A stretch of 17,928 bases of DNA from JAAYZQ01 sp041300865 (GTDB taxonomy: Bacteria > Chloroflexota > Anaerolineae > JAAYZQ01). Every line of letters starts with the position of its first letter. The first letter of the stretch is position 1. Positions 14,897 to 17,928 of the stretch are shown here, piece after piece. The notes under the pieces were generated by a model. The model did no database searches, had not been told where the DNA came from, and worked only from the letters and a program-made list of their open reading frames with translations. Both the position numbers and the translations under genes were made by a program. The DNA lies in NCBI GenBank assembly GCA_041300865.1, contig JBFYTF010000558.1, positions 1 to 17,928 of the forward strand. Direction: 5' to 3'.

Positions 14897-14972
14897 TCAA
14901 GCGACCCCGCAACAACCGTGCAGGCAGGCAGGGCGGCCGCAAAACCGGGATCCAGGTCCCAAGCTTAATAAA

Positions 14973-14987
14973 GTTTTTATGAAAAAC
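14973..14987. promoter_or_regulatory. short inverted repeat abutting the FHA-ABC gene promoter
   Basis: GTTTTT (14973-14978) and AAAAAC (14982-14987) form a perfect 6-bp inverted repeat around ATG, ending two bases before the -35 hexamer. The surrounding sequence is AT-rich. It may be an operator or simply an UP element that raises promoter strength. Confidence 0.35.
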
Positions 14988-14989
14988 AC

Positions 14990-15018
14990 TTGACAAATAG
15001 GCCGCTGTGTGGAATAAT
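14990..15018 (+). promoter_or_regulatory. promoter of the FHA-ABC transporter gene
   Basis: A perfect TTGACA (14990-14995) and AATAAT (15013-15018) are separated by 17 bases, with an AT-rich tract directly upstream. Transcription would start near 15025. Confidence 0.75.
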
Positions 15019-15024
15019 GTCTCT

Positions 15025-15207
15025 GGGGAAGCGCGGCAACCCCTATGGCCTGCGCCTGCATCGAAGTGGCGAACCGGCCGCTATTCTTGGCTCCCTTACG
15101 GCCCGGTCCGTTGCTGCCATTCCGCCTTACGCTAGCTGCAAACGCGAGTCGACCCCAGGGTCCGGAGGAGCTCGAGTGCGTGCACAAGACGTGAGGAGAC
15201 CACGGAC
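15025..15207 (+). other. long untranslated leader of the FHA-ABC gene
   Basis: About 180 nt separate the predicted transcription start from ATG 15208. The leader contains an imperfect stem ACCGGCC (15073-15079) with GGCCCGGT (15100-15107) and ends in GAGGAG, the ribosome-binding site, about ten bases before the ATG. I compared it by eye with the conserved cores of TPP, glycine, cobalamin, c-di-GMP-I and ZTP riboswitches and found no match. I also see no convincing leader ORF with its own ribosome-binding site. Confidence 0.4.
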
Positions 15208-17928
15208 ATGGAGGCACCATCTTTTCCCAAGCTCGTTCTTGAGGCGGGGAACCTCGTGGAGCAGGCACAGGAAATCCTGCTCAGTGGGCAGGAGATCGTC
15301 ATCGGTCGGGATCCGGACGCCGACCTGGTGATCCCCTCACCTCTGGTCTCGCGGCGCCACGCCCGTCTCTATCCGGACAACGGCAACTACCTCGTCGAGG
15401 ACCTGGGCAGTACCAACCACACCTTTTTGAACGGACAGCGGCTGACAGGACCGGCACGGCTCCAGGCTGGTGATACGCTGCAGATTGGCCAGGCCGTTCG
15501 CCTGGCATACGTGGCGCCTGGCATGGAGGATATCGTCGAGGAGCAGACGCAGCTCGAGCTCCTGGCTCAGACCGCCTTGGAGGCCGCGCCCGCCCGCGAA
15601 GAGACGATGCTGGCGGGGAAGTGGCTGCCTCCCGAGGTCGGCCCCCCTCCCTTCCTCGTGGCCTCGTTTCCCGGCAGCGAGCCTCGGTCTGTGCCCCTGG
15701 CCAGAGATCGCCTGCGCCTGGGGCGTGCTCCCGACAACGACCTGGTGCTGCCCTCGCCCATCGTCTCGGCACACCAGGCCACTGTGGAGCGGGATCCAGG
15801 GGGCGGCTATCTGATCCGGCCCGAGCCCGGCGCCACCAATCCCGTGTATCACAACGGCACGCCCGTGGAGGGGCAGGCAGCGCTACATGACGGCGACCTG
15901 CTGCGCGTTGGCAGCCAGGATCCGGGGGTAATGGTCACGATTTCGTATCACTGGCCGGCTGAGGCTGCGCGCCAGGCGCGGACGCGCGCCATCGATTTTC
16001 GCGACAAGGAGCGCCTCGAGATCGGGCGCGACGCGGCAAATGACATCGTCCTCGACGCGCCCATCGTCTCGCGCTTCCACGCCACGCTGGAGCGCATCGG
16101 CCAGCGATTTCGCATCCGCGACCTGAAGAGCGCCAACGGCACGTTTGTCAACGACCAACGCCTGGAGGGCGACGTTTGGCTCAAACTCGGCGACGCTGTG
16201 CGCATTGGCCCCTACCGGTTCTTGCTAGGAAAAGACCAGCTGGCCCGCGTCGACGAGAGCGACGGCCTGCGCGTCGTCGCCCTGGGACTGAACAAATGGG
16301 TGCGCAAGGACTTGAACCTCCTGGACGATATCTCGCTGGTGTTCCAGCCACGCGAGTTTGTGGTGGTGGTGGGCCAGAGTGGCGGCGGCAAGTCGACGCT
16401 GGTAGATGCCATTGCCGGTTACCGGCCGGCGACCCACGGCCAGGTGCTGGTGAACGGCATCGATATCTACCGCCACTTTGACGCCGTCCGCAACGAAATC
16501 GGCTTTGTGCCGCAAAAGGACATCATCCACGTCGAGCTCACGGTCTACCAGGCGCTGGACTATGCGGCACGTCTGCGCATGCCGGCCGACACGGCGCCCG
16601 AAGAGCGAGACCGGCGGGTGATGGAGGTCATGGCGGACCTAGACCTGGTTCACCGCAAGGACGTGCCCATCAGCGGCCTGAGCGGCGGCCAGCAAAAACG
16701 GGTGTCCATCGGCGTGGAGCTATTGACGCGCCCGGGTCTCTTTTTCCTGGACGAGCCAACCTCGGGCCTCGATCCTGGCACCGAGTCAGCCTTGATGCAG
16801 CTCATGCGCCGCCTGGCGGACCAGGGCCGGACGATCGTCCTCATCACCCACGCCACCAAGAATGTCATGCTCGCCGACCGGGTGCTCTTCCTGGCCCGTG
16901 GCGGGCACGTGGCCTGGTTCGGGCCACCCGAGGAGGCACTGCACTACTTCGACGCCCACCGGTCTGACCGGGACCGGCGCGCACGCACAATGGAATTCGA
17001 CGAGATCTATGCGGTGCTTGACGATCCGGGCAAAGGCCGGGCCGAAGAGTGGGCGGAACGCTACCGCCAGAGCCCCGCCTACGCCGAGTATATCGTCCGG
17101 CCCCTGGCTGCCCTGGGCTACACGCCGGGTACTGCCGGCCAGGCAGTGGCGGAAGAGGCTGTGGCGCCGGCCAGGCAGGCTCCGGATCGCCGGGCCGGGA
17201 AGCCGGCCGTCGCGAAGCAAGTGTCCGCCTGGCGTCAGTTCAAGATCCTCTCTTCGCGAAACGTCCGCATCCTGACCCGCGACCGGGTAAGCCTGCTGCT
17301 CATGCTGGCTGCGGCACCCCTCATCGCCATGTTGGACGTGTTGCTGTCGCTCATCCTGGGCCGCAACCTCTTTGACTATGTCGACGGCAGCATGGAAAAT
17401 GCCTTGATCACCCTCTTCCAGCCCGGGACGTTGGCCGTAATGGTCGGTGCCCTGGCGATGATGCGCGAGTTTGTCAAAGAGACCGATATCTACAAGCGCG
17501 AGCGGCTTGTCAACCTCAAGGTCCTGCCCTACGTGGCGTCAAAGTGGTGGGTCGCGGCGCTCCTGGCGCTCTACCAGGCTGCGGTCTACACCGGCATCCA
17601 CTACCTGTCCTTCGACATGCCCGGCGGCCCGCTGGAGCTGGGTCTCGTGTACGTGACTCTGCTGCTGGCCACCCTGGCCGGGATGTCTCTGGGCCTCTTT
17701 GCCTCGGCCATCGCGCCCAATGCCAACGCCGCACCTCTGATCGTCATCCTGTTGGTCATCCCGCAGGTGGTGCTCGGCGGCGCGCTCATCCCGGTGCCAA
17801 CCACAGCCAGCGCACCCACGGCCGCGCGCTGGTCGTTCGAGGCCATGGTGGGCATCTCCGGGGCCGGATCTGACCTGGCGGCCGACCCCTGCTGGGCGCT
17901 GCCCGAGGAGGAGCGGTCGGCGCTGAGC
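15208..17928 (+). CDS. triple-FHA ABCG-type ABC transporter (ATPase fused to permease), 3' end cut by the window
   Basis: 907 residues are visible without a stop. Three FHA domains come first: FHA1 with GRDPDADLVIPSPLVSRRHA (33-52), FHA2 with GRAPDNDLVLPSPIVSAHQA (172-191) and FHA3 with GRDAANDIVLDAPIVSRFHA (273-292). FHA domains bind phosphothreonine, so phosphorylation control is likely. The ATPase follows, with Walker A GQSGGGKST (389-397), Q-loop Gln436, signature LSGGQQKRVS (491-500), Walker B LFFLDEPTSGLD (511-522) and H-loop His548. A linker and an ABC2-type membrane domain begin near 690, with hydrophobic segments at about 690-720, 735-752, 782-800, 810-835 and 842-862. The ATPase-before-membrane order is that of the ABCG/White class, which exports lipids or hydrophobic compounds; the substrate is unknown. 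ATG 15208 has GAGGAG ten bases upstream. FHA2 lacks the usual Arg and shifts the His. Confidence 0.93.
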   Translation, partial: MEAPSFPKLVLEAGNLVEQAQEILLSGQEIVIGRDPDADLVIPSPLVSRRHARLYPDNGNYLVEDLGSTNHTFLNGQRLTGPARLQAGDTLQIGQAVRLAYVAPGMEDIVEEQTQLELLAQTALEAAPAREETMLAGKWLPPEVGPPPFLVASFPGSEPRSVPLARDRLRLGRAPDNDLVLPSPIVSAHQATVERDPGGGYLIRPEPGATNPVYHNGTPVEGQAALHDGDLLRVGSQDPGVMVTISYHWPAEAARQARTRAIDFRDKERLEIGRDAANDIVLDAPIVSRFHATLERIGQRFRIRDLKSANGTFVNDQRLEGDVWLKLGDAVRIGPYRFLLGKDQLARVDESDGLRVVALGLNKWVRKDLNLLDDISLVFQPREFVVVVGQSGGGKSTLVDAIAGYRPATHGQVLVNGIDIYRHFDAVRNEIGFVPQKDIIHVELTVYQALDYAARLRMPADTAPEERDRRVMEVMADLDLVHRKDVPISGLSGGQQKRVSIGVELLTRPGLFFLDEPTSGLDPGTESALMQLMRRLADQGRTIVLITHATKNVMLADRVLFLARGGHVAWFGPPEEALHYFDAHRSDRDRRARTMEFDEIYAVLDDPGKGRAEEWAERYRQSPAYAEYIVRPLAALGYTPGTAGQAVAEEAVAPARQAPDRRAGKPAVAKQVSAWRQFKILSSRNVRILTRDRVSLLLMLAAAPLIAMLDVLLSLILGRNLFDYVDGSMENALITLFQPGTLAVMVGALAMMREFVKETDIYKRERLVNLKVLPYVASKWWVAALLALYQAAVYTGIHYLSFDMPGGPLELGLVYVTLLLATLAGMSLGLFASAIAPNANAAPLIVILLVIPQVVLGGALIPVPTTASAPTAARWSFEAMVGISGAGSDLAADPCWALPEEERSALS

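Noticed and set aside
15025..15207. A known riboswitch in the FHA-ABC leader.
   Set aside because: No conserved core of the TPP, glycine, cobalamin, c-di-GMP-I or ZTP classes could be found by eye; only a short GGCGAAC string resembles part of ZTP.

Overview
The window is a GC-rich bacterial chromosome segment with short intergenic gaps, mostly good Shine-Dalgarno sites and several close matches to sigma70-type promoters. The mix of a MoxR/DUF58/DUF4129 locus headed by a TPR lipoprotein, a triple-FHA ABCG-type transporter, a multi-PAS orphan kinase and a membrane-anchored DsbA with a short DsbB resembles Chloroflexota (Anaerolineae-like) genomes. That placement is an inference from gene style, not from a marker gene. 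I see no rRNA, tRNA, insertion sequence, phage gene or CRISPR array.

Region 1 (1-4454). After the tail of a membrane protein on the plus strand (3-146), a minus-strand series runs from 4454 down to 291: a winged-helix YcaQ-like protein, an EamA drug/metabolite exporter, a DinB-family protein, a three-helix membrane protein and a SAM-dependent methyltransferase. EamA and DinB share one uninterrupted reading frame. The stretch between them nevertheless carries a complete promoter and a strong ribosome-binding site for DinB, so a lost stop or a frameshift looks more likely than a true fusion. The 144 bases between 146 and 291 hold no gene that I can support.

Region 2 (4455-7720). A divergent control region (a promoter on each strand plus a 10-bp tandem repeat) leads into a 976-residue soluble histidine kinase with five PAS-like domains. 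No response regulator is adjacent, and a strong intrinsic terminator follows the gene.

Region 3 (7721-9139). An AT-rich promoter island with 11-bp direct repeats drives a dsbB-like gene and a membrane-anchored DsbA-like thiol oxidoreductase. Together they form a complete disulfide-forming pair. Two further genes converge on them with a 9-bp gap.

Region 4 (9149-14785, minus strand). One tightly packed operon encodes, in transcription order, a TPR lipoprotein, a DUF4129 membrane protein, an unrecognised membrane protein, a MoxR AAA+ ATPase, a DUF58 protein and a second unrecognised membrane protein. Four of the five junctions overlap. The layout recalls Bat/MoxR loci, in which a MoxR ATPase works with DUF58 proteins on envelope tasks, but no BatA/BatB-type protein or transglutaminase is visible.

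Region 5 (14786-17928). A 495-bp divergent intergenic region holds a promoter on each side and, between them, a nested inverted-repeat element that neither transcript would include. On the right a strong promoter and a leader of about 180 nt precede a very long gene that runs off the window. It encodes three FHA domains, an ABCG-type ATPase and a transmembrane permease. The middle FHA domain appears degenerate.
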